Assembly (NCBI GenBank): GCA_049317265.1 | Contig: JBMOIP010000003.1 | Location: forward strand, 62,001 to 126,000 | Length of the DNA: 64,000 bases | Reading direction: 5' to 3' | Source of the DNA: CAIVAT01 sp049317265 | Lineage (GTDB): Bacteria > Bacteroidota > Bacteroidia > Bacteroidales > FEN-979 | Part shown: in pieces, positions 24,741-33,486 of the stretch | Numbering within the stretch: position 1 is the first letter of the stretch | Layout of the letters: each line of letters opens with the position of its first letter | Notes under the pieces: model-generated | What the model was told of the DNA's origin: nothing | The model's database searches: none | What the model saw: the letters and a program-made list of their open reading frames with translations, nothing else | Made by a program: the position numbers and the translations under genes

Positions 24741-26579
24741 ATGTGTGGAATTGTAGCTTATATCGGTCCCCGTGATGCCTATCCTATCCTGATGAAGGGG
24801 TTGCACAGGCTGGAATACCGCGGTTATGACAGTGCGGGGATCTGCCTGTTGAATGACGATATCAGAATTTTCAAGTGCAAGGGCAAGGTTTCCGATCTGG
24901 AGACCTTCGTGGAGGGAAAAGATAAATCAGGGAACATCGGAATGGCCCATACACGTTGGGCAACCCATGGCGAACCCAATACCATCAATGCCCATCCCCA
25001 TTTTTCACAAAACAAGTCCATTGCCATCATCCACAACGGCATCATCGAAAATTATTCGGTGTTGCGCAGTGAACTGAAAAACCGTGGATACTCCTTTACG
25101 AGTGATACCGACACTGAGGTGCTGGTCCATCTCATCGAGGATATCATGATCAGTGAAAAGGTGGCCATTGAAGAGGCTGTTCGCATTGCTTTGAACCAGG
25201 TGATCGGCGCCTATGCCATTGTGATCCTTGCCAAGGATTTCCCCGACAAGATCATTGCTGCCCGCAAGGGAAGCCCGATGGTTATCGGGATTGGGAAAGA
25301 CGAGTTTTTTGTCGCTTCAGATGCTACGCCGCTCATCGAATATACCAACAATGTCGTTTACCTCAATGACGAAGAGATTGCCATCATAGAGCGTGGCAAG
25401 GAGCTGAAGATCATAACCATTAAAAATCAAAGCCACTCGCCCTATATTCAGCAGCTTACCCTCAGCCTCAATGAAATCGAGAAAGGCGGTTTTGAGCATT
25501 TCATGTTGAAGGAGATTTATGAACAACCTCGTTCAATTTTTGACTCCATGCGCGGCCGCCTCCATGTCGAACAGGGAATTGTCACCCTCGGTGGCATCCG
25601 CGACTATGTGCCGAAAATCCTGAATGCCAAGCGAATCATCATTGTTGCCTGTGGCACCTCATGGCATGCCGGCCTTGTAGGCGAGTACCTCATTGAAGAC
25701 CTGGCCCGCATCCCTGTTGAAGTGGAATACTCTTCGGAATTCCGTTACAGAAATCCCATCCTGGGCGAAGATGATGTCGTGATTGCCATTTCGCAATCAG
25801 GGGAGACTGCCGACACACTGGCAGCCATAGACCTCGCCAAACTGAAAGGAGCAACCGTTCTTGGAATCTGTAACGTTGTGGGTTCATCCATTGCCCGCGC
25901 CACCCATGCCGGGGTATACACCCATGCCGGTCCCGAGATCGGAGTGGCCTCCACCAAAGCATTCACTGCGCAGGTGGCTGTCCTCACCCTGCTGGGTCTT
26001 CTCCTGGCTCAAAGAAAAGGGACCATTCCCTTCTCTGAATTCAGAAAACTCCTCTTTGAGCTCGACTCAATTCCTGCCAAGGTGGAGCGGATCCTGTTGC
26101 TGAATGAAAAGATCAGGGATATTGCCACGATTTACAAAGATGTCAGAAATTCACTCTATCTCGGCAGGGGCTATAATTTCCCTGTGGCACTGGAGGGAGC
26201 CCTGAAATTAAAGGAGATCTCTTACATCCATGCCGAAGGATATCCCGCTGCAGAGATGAAGCACGGCCCCATCGCTCTTATCGACGAGTACATGCCGGTT
26301 GTCTTCATTGCCACCCGACGCGGAATCTATGAAAAAGTGCTCACCAACATCGAAGAGGTAAAAGCAAGGAAAGGAAAGATCATTGCCATCGTTACCGAGG
26401 GAGATGAAACGGTTAAGAACCTCGCCGACCATTGCATCGAGATCCCTGACACCGAAGAGATGCTGATCCCGCTGCTCGCAACCATCCCTTTACAACTATT
26501 GTCGTATCACATCGCCGTGATGCGTAACTGCAACGTTGATCAACCGAGAAATCTTGCTAAATCGGTAACGGTGGAGTAG
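24741..26579 (+). CDS. glmS: Glutamine--fructose-6-phosphate aminotransferase
   Basis: A 612-residue cytoplasmic enzyme making glucosamine-6-phosphate, the entry to peptidoglycan and lipopolysaccharide amino sugars. After Met removal, Cys1 of MCGIVAYIG is the glutaminase nucleophile; THTRWATHG-type (HTRWATHGEPN) binds glutamine. Two SIS domains follow (CGTSWHAG, ISQSGETADT, GRGYNFPVALEGALKLKEIS), and the end DQPRNLAKSVTVE is the invariant isomerase tail. It is the third gene of the GT5-DUF4270-glmS unit. No glmS ribozyme is apparent in the 11-base gap upstream. Confidence 0.98.
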   Translation: MCGIVAYIGPRDAYPILMKGLHRLEYRGYDSAGICLLNDDIRIFKCKGKVSDLETFVEGKDKSGNIGMAHTRWATHGEPNTINAHPHFSQNKSIAIIHNGIIENYSVLRSELKNRGYSFTSDTDTEVLVHLIEDIMISEKVAIEEAVRIALNQVIGAYAIVILAKDFPDKIIAARKGSPMVIGIGKDEFFVASDATPLIEYTNNVVYLNDEEIAIIERGKELKIITIKNQSHSPYIQQLTLSLNEIEKGGFEHFMLKEIYEQPRSIFDSMRGRLHVEQGIVTLGGIRDYVPKILNAKRIIIVACGTSWHAGLVGEYLIEDLARIPVEVEYSSEFRYRNPILGEDDVVIAISQSGETADTLAAIDLAKLKGATVLGICNVVGSSIARATHAGVYTHAGPEIGVASTKAFTAQVAVLTLLGLLLAQRKGTIPFSEFRKLLFELDSIPAKVERILLLNEKIRDIATIYKDVRNSLYLGRGYNFPVALEGALKLKEISYIHAEGYPAAEMKHGPIALIDEYMPVVFIATRRGIYEKVLTNIEEVKARKGKIIAIVTEGDETVKNLADHCIEIPDTEEMLIPLLATIPLQLLSYHIAVMRNCNVDQPRNLAKSVTVE

Positions 26580-26665
26580 TTTTCACCGGGGATATTTCAC
26601 TGTCACTTGTTGGTCAGAGATATTCTTTCTCAGACAGACAGGATAATATTTCTCCATTGGAAAAG

Positions 26666-26686
26666 CTATTGGGAAATTCCATTTTT
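26666..26686 (-). other. Displaced 3' end of the MORN-repeat gene
   Basis: Removing the insertion element and one copy of its 8-base target duplication lets the MORN gene read on from VNF into KNGISQ and then TAG (26666-26668). These seven codons are the stranded original end of the gene at 28013-29440. Confidence 0.75.
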
Positions 26687-26694
26687 AAAATTTA
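26687..26694. repeat. Left target-site duplication of the IS256-family element
   Basis: AAAATTTA is repeated exactly at 28037-28044 on the other side of the element. An 8-base duplication is normal for IS256-family transposition. Confidence 0.8.
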
Positions 26695-28036
26695 GGTAGT
26701 GTGTAGAATTTTGTGTAAACGGTCTCTGACTGTGTTTAACGGCTAATTTACAAAATGATGTTAAATTTAAAGCCAAAAACACAGATGAAAATGGAAGACG
26801 ATGTTCCTTTTGAGATTCCTGAGGAGCAACTCAAAAAGATGAAGACCCAGGAAGAGTTGGAATCTTACATATCCAAACTCTATAAACATGCGGTTCAGAC
26901 CATGCTCAAAGCGGAAATGGATGAACACCTGGGGTATAAAAAGCATGAACCGGTTGGCAAAAATACCGGTAACTCCCGCAACGGCAGCAGCGGTAAAACA
27001 CTAAAAACGGATATTGGAGACATTCCCCTTGATGTTCCCCGGGATCGGAACTCCAGTTTTGATCCGGTCATTGTACCCAAGCACCAGCGCATGTCGGCCA
27101 GGATCGAGCAGGCCATCATCACGATGTATTCCAAGGGGATGAGTACCCGGGATATCGAAGATACGGTTCTGGATATCTATGGCGTTAAAGTCAGCGAATC
27201 CTCAGTATCATCAATTACGGCGACTATCCTGGAAGACATCAAACAATGGCAGCAGAAGCCGCTTGATTCGGTATATTACATCCTTTGGATGGATGGGATC
27301 GTAATGAAAGTCAGGCATAACGGGAAGGTTATTAATAAGACGATTTACCTGATTATTGGAATAAATCGGGACGGAATGAAGGAAGTCCTTGGCATGTGGA
27401 TCAGCGAGACAGAAAGTGCCTCCTTCTGGCTCAGTGCGCTGAATGACTTGAAAGCACGTGGCGTGGAAGATGTGTTGATCGCCTGTACTGACAACCTTGC
27501 CGGGATAAAACAGGCCATTAAAGCAATCTTCCCGGCGACGATCACACAACTGTGCATTGTGCATCAGATCCGCAACTCCTGCAAGTATGTTGTCTGGAAA
27601 GAGCGGAAAGCTTTTGTTGCCGATTTAAAGCTCATTTACGGAGCCCTCAACAGGCAGATGGCTGAAGATGCTTTGAAGGATTTTACGGCGAAATGGGGTC
27701 ACAAATACGGCTATGCTGTAAAATCCTGGAATGAGAACTGGGATCACCTTACAGCCTACTTTGATTACCCCCAGGAGATCCGATCTCTGATATATACAAC
27801 GAACCCAATCGAAAGTCTCAATAGTACAATCCGTAAATATACCCGTTCAAAAACGGTATTCCCGGATGACCAGGCAGCCCTGAAGGCTGTATTTCTTGCG
27901 GTATCTAACGTTCAGAGGAAGTGGACTATGCCGATCAGAAACTGGGGCCAGATTGTAAACCAATTTTATATTAACTTTGAAGAACGATGCCAGGTTTAGA
28001 CGCAGTTGGAGTTTACACAAAATTCTTCACACCCTC
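26695..28036 (+). mobile_element. IS256-family insertion sequence, complete
   Basis: A 1342-bp element with one transposase gene, terminal inverted repeats at 26695-26720 and 28011-28036, and an 8-base target duplication AAAATTTA outside. The repeats share AGAATTTTGTGTAAAC exactly and match at about 22 of 26 positions. All parts appear intact, so it is probably recent and possibly still mobile. It landed at the very end of the MORN-repeat gene, and its right end now supplies that gene's last codons and stop. Confidence 0.9.
26755..27999 (+). CDS. IS256-family (Mutator-type) transposase
   Basis: A 414-residue DDE transposase. The N-terminal MDEHLGYKKHE with TGNSRNGSSGKTLKT is the family's DNA-binding signature. 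The catalytic core includes YYILWMDGIVMKVRHNGK (first Asp), VLIACTDNLAGIKQAIKAIF (second Asp) and TTNPIESLNSTIRKYTR (Glu in NPIE). CIVHQIRNS is the conserved histidine motif of the family. Full length, with no internal stop or frameshift. The start is the ATG at 26755; a second Met follows ten codons later (MKMEDDVP). Confidence 0.95.
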   Translation: MMLNLKPKTQMKMEDDVPFEIPEEQLKKMKTQEELESYISKLYKHAVQTMLKAEMDEHLGYKKHEPVGKNTGNSRNGSSGKTLKTDIGDIPLDVPRDRNSSFDPVIVPKHQRMSARIEQAIITMYSKGMSTRDIEDTVLDIYGVKVSESSVSSITATILEDIKQWQQKPLDSVYYILWMDGIVMKVRHNGKVINKTIYLIIGINRDGMKEVLGMWISETESASFWLSALNDLKARGVEDVLIACTDNLAGIKQAIKAIFPATITQLCIVHQIRNSCKYVVWKERKAFVADLKLIYGALNRQMAEDALKDFTAKWGHKYGYAVKSWNENWDHLTAYFDYPQEIRSLIYTTNPIESLNSTIRKYTRSKTVFPDDQAALKAVFLAVSNVQRKWTMPIRNWGQIVNQFYINFEERCQV

Positions 28037-29440
28037 AAAATTTACCCTTTTAATTACTACCCAATTCGAAAGATAATTCATCCATATACCCTCTCGTTTT
28101 CCGTTAACATACTCACCTTCCCAAAAATGTCCGTTATTATCATATTCTTTCCACCTTCCTTCTTTTAATCCGTTTTTTAAGTCTCCCTCTATCTGTAATC
28201 TCCCATCCTTATAAAAAGTGATAAGATGACCTTCCAGTTTACCATTAATAAAATTCAGTTCACATAATTTATTACCATTTGGAAAAACACCTTTCCAATT
28301 CCCAACAGGTTTTCCTCCGACAAAATTTCCATCCAACAGAATACCATTATAATTTAACTTCCACAATCCCTCCGGGAGGTCGTTTATAAATTCACCAGTT
28401 AATGTTATTTTAAATGTTTTCAAACTGTAAATCCAAGTCCCATCCTGTTTTCCTTTCAGGTAATTTCCTTCCCAATGTCCTTCTATTGTGTCATATTCTT
28501 TCCAGAAACCCTCTTTCTGCCCGTTTTTAAATTCACCTTTTATTGATAATTTCCCATTTTCAAACCATTCAATCCATTTACCTTCCTTATTACCCTCCTT
28601 TATTGAATGTATCCCCAGTTTCTTCCCATTCGAATACCATCCAATCCATTTACCATCTTTTTTCCCTTTCCTGTAATTTCCTTCCCACCAATTCCCGTCT
28701 TTATGGTATTCTTTCCATGACCCCTCTTTTTTCCCTTTAGTAAATTCCCCACATGAGGATACCGTCCCATCTTCAAACCAACAGTTCCATTTTCCTTCGG
28801 ATTTTCCATTAATATAATTCCCCTCCCACCAACTCCCATCATTATTATATTCTTTCCATAACCCCACTTTTACCCCGTTTTTAAATTCCCCCTGTGAGTA
28901 TAATTTCTCATTCTCATACCAGTCAATCCATATACCTTCTTTTTTACCATTCCCCCAAAAGTGTTCACCTTGTTTTATTCCATTTGCATACCAACCATTC
29001 CACTTTCCTTCCTTTTTCCCATTTATATAATTTCCTTCCCACCAACCACCAGTTGTGTCGTAATCTTTCCAAAGACCTTCCCTAACTCCATTTTTATATA
29101 CCCCTTGTAAGGATAATTTTCCATTTTCAAAGTACCAGGAACAAATTCCATCATCATTGACACTTGGGTCGATTGATTTAAATTTCCCTTCCATTTGTAT
29201 TTTCCCCGATAAATAGTAATCCCTGACTATTCCTGATGGTTTGCCATCAAGAAAGGTAATCTGCCGATAGTACCTGATACTATCAGGAGTTGTTGTTTCT
29301 TTCCAGTTCCCATTATATAAGATTGTCCATTCGCCATCTTTCTGTCCGCTGGAATTAACTTTGTTCGGGGATTTTGGGATTTGTGTATATCCTTGTAAAA
29401 CAAGCAATAGAAAAGTCCAGATAAAAACACTTTTTTTCAT
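28013..29440 (-). CDS. MORN-repeat exported protein with IS-derived C-terminus
   Basis: A 475-residue protein with signal peptide MKKSVFIWTFLLLVLQGYTQ followed almost wholly by MORN_2-type repeats, roughly fourteen to eighteen. The consensus is NGKKEGKWxxWYENGKLxxxG alternating with KEGxWKEYxxxGxWWEGNY. MORN repeats bind lipids or act as structural beta-hairpin strips in other proteins; the role here is unknown. The DNA is visibly more AT-rich than neighbouring genes, hinting at transfer. The last residues EGVKNFV and the stop come from the inserted IS256-family element; the original end was probably KNGISQ. Confidence 0.85.
   Translation of the reverse strand: MKKSVFIWTFLLLVLQGYTQIPKSPNKVNSSGQKDGEWTILYNGNWKETTTPDSIRYYRQITFLDGKPSGIVRDYYLSGKIQMEGKFKSIDPSVNDDGICSWYFENGKLSLQGVYKNGVREGLWKDYDTTGGWWEGNYINGKKEGKWNGWYANGIKQGEHFWGNGKKEGIWIDWYENEKLYSQGEFKNGVKVGLWKEYNNDGSWWEGNYINGKSEGKWNCWFEDGTVSSCGEFTKGKKEGSWKEYHKDGNWWEGNYRKGKKDGKWIGWYSNGKKLGIHSIKEGNKEGKWIEWFENGKLSIKGEFKNGQKEGFWKEYDTIEGHWEGNYLKGKQDGTWIYSLKTFKITLTGEFINDLPEGLWKLNYNGILLDGNFVGGKPVGNWKGVFPNGNKLCELNFINGKLEGHLITFYKDGRLQIEGDLKNGLKEGRWKEYDNNGHFWEGEYVNGKREGIWMNYLSNWVVIKRVNFEGVKNFV
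28037..28044. repeat. Right target-site duplication of the IS256-family element
   Basis: An exact second copy of AAAATTTA, directly outside the right inverted repeat and inside the MORN gene's coding sequence. Confidence 0.8.
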
Positions 29441-29469
29441 GAGTATATTTGGATTTTTGATAGTGAGGA

Positions 29470-29720
29470 TTAGATCGTACCATTTGAAAACACATCAAAG
29501 TTATAAAAATCGGTTGTTGTATTCAATGATTCCACCTTTGTCTCACCGATTATCCAATCCTTAACATCATCCCCCAATTGGTATCCAACACCCTTTGGCA
29601 GGTGGATCTCATGAAATTCCACCCATCCTCTTCATGAAGTTTTCTAATAGAATCAAATATCTTCTTTTGATACGGTGAATAGGTTGAAGTCCAAAGATTG
29701 GACAATACCATCTGGACATC
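29470..29720 (-). pseudogene. Frameshifted coding remnant of unknown family
   Basis: The minus strand reads MVLSNLWTSTYSPYQKKIFD then SIRKLHEE. After an apparent one-base deletion near 29625-29632 it reads GWVEFHEIHLPKGVGYQLGD in another frame, continuing to DVFSNGTI and a TAA at 29470-29472. Each stretch has protein-like composition, and they join sensibly at GAAGAGG. I do not recognise the family; the first part faintly recalls recombinase-type linker helices. The rest of 29441-29850 shows nothing else. Confidence 0.35.
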
Positions 29721-29850
29721 TCATCATAAAGTGTAACCATGAGATGTCGTTGAAATATCACTTCCAGTTGGGGAAGTCCCGGTTACGAAGGAGCAGCCTC
29801 ATCAAACGTTGATAAATCCTGTTTTTGTGTGAAAAACCACACCTCAACTA

Positions 29851-30876
29851 ATGACGAACTCTAAACTACTCCGGCTACCAGGACTCACTACAACATTGAT
29901 GATATTCACGATCATGGGATGTAAGGATAAGGGAAATACGAACCCGATTGACACAAATACAACGACCGATTATTCGGTTACAACGCACTGGCTCTCTCTG
30001 CCGGTCAGTTTAAAAAAGGCCGATGTCTTTTATGTGTACCCTACGGTATGGCAAAAGTTAAGCCCGAACGACCCGAACGCCTGCCCTGTGGATTCCCCGA
30101 TGATGAAGGAAGGAGCCATGGATGAATATTCCTGGCAGGCATCTGCTTGTGAAGAGGCAGGGAATATTTATGAGCTCTTATACAGGCAGTTGGATGCCGG
30201 ATACATCCTTCCGTATTCCGAAGCCAAGCGCTTTGAACACATCCGCGAATGCCCTTTAAAAGATGTTACTGCTGCGTTTGAATATTACCTGGAGCATTTC
30301 AACAACAAGAGACCCTTTATCCTGGCGGGACATTCACAGGGAGCCCTGATCCTGTTAGGGCTGCTTTCGGATTACATGAAGGTGCATCCCGAGGTTTACA
30401 AGCGGATGATCGCTGCGCAGGTAATCGGCTACCCGGTCACGGATTCCCTCATGATGGCAAACCCGCATCTGAAATTTGCCCAGGGTCCCGATGATGTCGG
30501 GGTGATCATCTCATACAATACACAATCTCCGAAAATTAAACAAGGAGAGAACCCTGTGGTCGCTTACAATATCGGAAATGTGATCAACCCGATCACATGG
30601 AACCGGGATACTGCTGAAGTCCCCGCTTCCCAGGGCCTCGGCACACTGTCAAAGGATACAATTACTGGCCATTTTGTCAAGGTCATGAATGTTGCAAATG
30701 CCCGGATTGATAAGACCCATGGTGTGCTGATCTGCAGTTCTGTAAATGATTCCGACATGTTCAGGCTTTCAAAGGTCATGCCACTGGGGGTTTATCACAA
30801 TTTTGATTACCCCTTCTATTACTTCAACATCCAGGAAAACGCCGTCAGGAGTGTCAATAAATTCCCGGGGAAGTAG
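29851..30876 (+). CDS. DUF3089 lipoprotein, alpha/beta-hydrolase fold
   Basis: A 341-residue lipoprotein: a signal peptide ending in IFTIMGCKDKG provides the lipobox Cys. DUF3089 features follow: KKADVFYVYPTVW, then FNNKRPFILAGHSQGALILL with the nucleophile elbow GHSQG (Ser nucleophile), and YHNFDYPFYYFNIQENA near the end. Probably an esterase or lipase acting at the envelope; the substrate is unknown. It lies next to decayed sequence and an insertion element, so this is an accessory region. Confidence 0.87.
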   Translation: MTNSKLLRLPGLTTTLMIFTIMGCKDKGNTNPIDTNTTTDYSVTTHWLSLPVSLKKADVFYVYPTVWQKLSPNDPNACPVDSPMMKEGAMDEYSWQASACEEAGNIYELLYRQLDAGYILPYSEAKRFEHIRECPLKDVTAAFEYYLEHFNNKRPFILAGHSQGALILLGLLSDYMKVHPEVYKRMIAAQVIGYPVTDSLMMANPHLKFAQGPDDVGVIISYNTQSPKIKQGENPVVAYNIGNVINPITWNRDTAEVPASQGLGTLSKDTITGHFVKVMNVANARIDKTHGVLICSSVNDSDMFRLSKVMPLGVYHNFDYPFYYFNIQENAVRSVNKFPGK

Positions 30877-30899
30877 TAAGTTTAATTTGATCCTCTGTT

Positions 30900-31060
30900 C
30901 TCCGGCGTTTTTTCAACCCTGCCGCTTTTTACAAAGACAACAAACTGACGGGTCCGGAAAAACCCCGGCAGGTCTGAGATTGGATTACGAAAACAGGAAC
31001 TACCGGATTTCCGCCAGAAACTATATTTACAATGGAAGTGGGAAGGTGTAATGACAAGTG
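30900..31060 (+). other. Possible decayed coding sequence downstream of DUF3089
   Basis: One frame reads AGLRLDYENRNYRISARNYI then YNGSGKV and stop (ends 31051). Another nearby frame reads FFNPAAFYKDNKLTGPEKP before a stop. Composition looks protein-like but no start or family is recognisable. A 6-base-stem hairpin CTCTCCTTCGGAGAG lies at 31096-31110. Low support. Confidence 0.2.
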
Positions 31061-31136
31061 GTTTTTATTCCACCTGTTTTGTAGCAGTAACGGAACTCTC
31101 CTTCGGAGAGGAAGTAATCACCGTTCAGTAGGTTAA

Positions 31137-31195
31137 AAAACAAAAAGACAGCAAGTTGCATAAGCTATTGTTAACTTACGCCCCTTACTGTCTTT
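31137..31195 (-). terminator. Long-loop hairpin followed by T runs after sodB
   Basis: On the minus strand AAAGACAG-T-AAG (31195-31184) pairs with CTT-G-CTGTCTTT (31155-31144). This is followed by TTTGTTTTTT, about 20 bases after the superoxide dismutase stop. The loop is long (about 28 bases), so confidence is moderate. Confidence 0.45.
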
Positions 31196-31214
31196 CAATC
31201 TTTTTACAAATTAT

Positions 31215-31790
31215 CTACAATCTGCCGGCAACAGCATCCCAATCGACCAATTTCCAGAAATCAGCAATATAATCGGGACGAACATTCTGTTTGTCAAGAT
31301 AGTAAGCATGTTCCCACACGTCGCAGGTAAGGAGTGGCATTGCTCCGTTTTTCAGCGGGTTGCCGGCGTTGCTTTCCTGGACAATTCCGAGGCTTCCGTC
31401 ATCCTTCTTTATCAGCCAGGCCCATCCTGAACCAAACAGCGTGGCGGCAGCGCCGGAAAATTTCTCCTTGAATTCTGCAAAGGATCCGAAATCCTTTAAG
31501 ATCGCTGCTGCAAGCGCTCCGGAAGGTTCACCACCACCCTGTGGCTTCATGCAGTTCCAGTAAAAGGTATGGTTCCATACCTGTGCACCATTGTTGAAGA
31601 TGCCGGCGCCAGCCTTCATCACGATGTCGTCGAGAGAGGCATTTTCAAATTCGGTTCCGACGATCAGTTTGTTCAGGTTGTTCACATAGGCCTGGTGATG
31701 CTTTCCATAGTGGAATTCGATCGTCCGCTTCGAAATATAAGGTTCCAGTGCGTCTAACGCGTATGGAAGTTTTGGGAGTTCATGGATCAT
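31215..31790 (-). CDS. sodB: Superoxide dismutase, Fe-type/cambialistic
   Basis: A 191-residue cytoplasmic Fe/Mn SOD converting superoxide to oxygen and peroxide. Metal ligands are visible: His in TIEFHYGKHHQAYVNNLN, His in NNGAQVWNHTFYWNCM, and Asp and His in LLTCDVWEHAYYLDKQN. The Gln in NGAQVWNH (rather than the Mn-type GGHxNH pattern) points to the Fe-type or cambialistic branch, as in Bacteroides and Porphyromonas. Single gene, divergent from nothing close. It fits an anaerobe that meets oxygen at times. Confidence 0.96.
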   Translation of the reverse strand: MIHELPKLPYALDALEPYISKRTIEFHYGKHHQAYVNNLNKLIVGTEFENASLDDIVMKAGAGIFNNGAQVWNHTFYWNCMKPQGGGEPSGALAAAILKDFGSFAEFKEKFSGAAATLFGSGWAWLIKKDDGSLGIVQESNAGNPLKNGAMPLLTCDVWEHAYYLDKQNVRPDYIADFWKLVDWDAVAGRL

Positions 31791-31839
31791 AATGTGTTAT
31801 TTTTAAGGTTAATGGATATTAATTGTAAATCAAAGATAA

Positions 31840-33447
31840 TTATAATTTCGCCTTCCCGGTTTTCAGGAGCTCTATTGCCTTCAAAAAGCCCGGGTCGATG
31901 GAATTCAAAATCGGGAAGAAGCCATTGTTATCCAGGATATTCCGTCCGATATAGGCCTTCATCATGGTTTTCGTTACGCGGTCAGACTTTGAAAGATCCT
32001 TTCCTGTATGCTTAACTCCTTTTTTATCAGCATATTTCACAAACTCATCAAAAATCGCATCATTCACTGTAAATCCCTGGTTGAATTGTGTATAATTTTT
32101 GAACCGTCGCAACTGAGCCCTGTTTTTATCGGTGTAGTCAAACGCAAACTGGTAAACAAGTCCCTTGTTGATCACCTGGTTATAATAAAGCATCGCGGAA
32201 TCTTTCTCCATCGGAACAAAAACATCGGGCATGATGCCGCCGCCGCCGTAAACAGTGCGTCCTTTGGGTGTCTTGTATTTCAGTGAATCCGGGAATTTGA
32301 TCGAGTCGGCATGCTCCATTTCACCGTTCATGAAACGGTGGTAATAGTCGCTGTTATAAACCTCAAGTCCGTCCTTGTAGGGTTTCTGGATGCATCTTCC
32401 GGTTGGGGTATAATACCTTGCCACGGTGAGCCTTAACGCGCTTCCATCCTTGAAATCAAGCTGTTCCTGCACCAACCCCTTGCCGAAAGAACGCCGTCCG
32501 ACGATCATTCCGCGGTCGTGGTCCTGGATGGCTCCTGAAACAATTTCCGCTGCAGAAGCTGTTCCCTCGTCTACAAGGATAATGAGATCCCCGTTTTCAA
32601 ATAATCCGTCAGAGGTGGCTTTAGAGACCTCCTTCTTGTGGTTCATTCCTTCGGTGTAAACGATCAGTTCGCCATCGCCTAAAAACTCGTCGGCAACGTC
32701 AATGGCAGCCTTTAGGTATCCCCCTCCGTTGCTCCGGAGGTCGAGGATCAGTTTCTTCATGCCGTCGCGCTTAAGGGTCTCAAGGGCCCCGTGGACCTCG
32801 TCGTGGGTGGTGGCGGCAAAGTTGTTCACCCGGATATAGCCGATGCCGGGTTCCGGCATGTAGGAGATATCCATGCTATAGGTAGGAATGACATCCCGGG
32901 TGATGGTGAAATCAAGCAAACCACCCGCCCCTCTTCTGAAAACAGCCACTTTAACCTGGGTTCCCTTTGCGCCTTTTAACTTTCGCATCACATCATTGGT
33001 CGAGATCTTGATGCCGGCAATATTTTTCCCGTCGACCTTCACGATCCGGTCGCCGGCCCGAATACCAAGCTTTTCTGACGGGCCACCTGAGACAGGATTC
33101 ACTACAGTCACAGTGTCGTTCTCCAACCGGAACTGCACGCCAATCCCCTCAAAGCTGCCAAGCAGGGGATCGTTGGCTTCGTGAAACTCTTCGGCAGAGA
33201 TATAGACCGAATGGGGGTCGAGTTTTTCCAGCAGTCCGGAAATTGCCTTCTCCTCCAGGGCCTTTCGACTTAAAGTATCAACATAATTGTCTTTCACATA
33301 AGTTATTACCTCTTTCAACTTATCAGTTTCGCCAGAGATAAAATTGAGTTTGCCGGTCCGGTTTCCCAGAAATATTCCCAGTACAACTCCACCGGTCAGG
33401 ACCAATGCAAACCAGATTGGCAAATAGGGATTGTTCTTCTTCTCCAT
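31840..33447 (-). CDS. S41-family C-terminal processing peptidase
   Basis: A 535-residue serine protease with an N-terminal membrane anchor (PIWFALVLTGGVVLGIFLG). A PDZ domain follows at about 90-170 (FEGIGVQFRLEND, AGDRIVKVDGKNIAG), then the S41 core: LILDLRSNGGGYL, the Ser nucleophile in DEGTASAAEIVSGA and the general base Lys in RRSFGKGLVQ. It acts in the periplasm, trimming or degrading proteins as CtpA/Prc do. The C-terminal 140 residues are extra helical sequence. The start MEKKNNPYL is chosen because a TATCTTTG box ends four bases before its ATG. Confidence 0.93.
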   Translation of the reverse strand: MEKKNNPYLPIWFALVLTGGVVLGIFLGNRTGKLNFISGETDKLKEVITYVKDNYVDTLSRKALEEKAISGLLEKLDPHSVYISAEEFHEANDPLLGSFEGIGVQFRLENDTVTVVNPVSGGPSEKLGIRAGDRIVKVDGKNIAGIKISTNDVMRKLKGAKGTQVKVAVFRRGAGGLLDFTITRDVIPTYSMDISYMPEPGIGYIRVNNFAATTHDEVHGALETLKRDGMKKLILDLRSNGGGYLKAAIDVADEFLGDGELIVYTEGMNHKKEVSKATSDGLFENGDLIILVDEGTASAAEIVSGAIQDHDRGMIVGRRSFGKGLVQEQLDFKDGSALRLTVARYYTPTGRCIQKPYKDGLEVYNSDYYHRFMNGEMEHADSIKFPDSLKYKTPKGRTVYGGGGIMPDVFVPMEKDSAMLYYNQVINKGLVYQFAFDYTDKNRAQLRRFKNYTQFNQGFTVNDAIFDEFVKYADKKGVKHTGKDLSKSDRVTKTMMKAYIGRNILDNNGFFPILNSIDPGFLKAIELLKTGKAKL

Positions 33448-33451
33448 GGTG

Positions 33452-33459
33452 CAAAGATA
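33452..33459 (-). promoter_or_regulatory. TAnnTTTG box four bases from the S41 protease start
   Basis: TATCTTTG on the minus strand is followed by CACC and then the ATG at 33447-33445. The spacing is identical to that at 1127-1139, implying a leaderless or very short leader transcript. Confidence 0.55.
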
Positions 33460-33486
33460 CCACAATTAAAAAAATGATGCCCAGCA

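Noticed and set aside
31144..31195. Hairpin near sodB as a regulatory RNA
   Set aside because: The stem is followed by T runs on the minus strand, just after the sodB stop; a terminator is the simpler reading.
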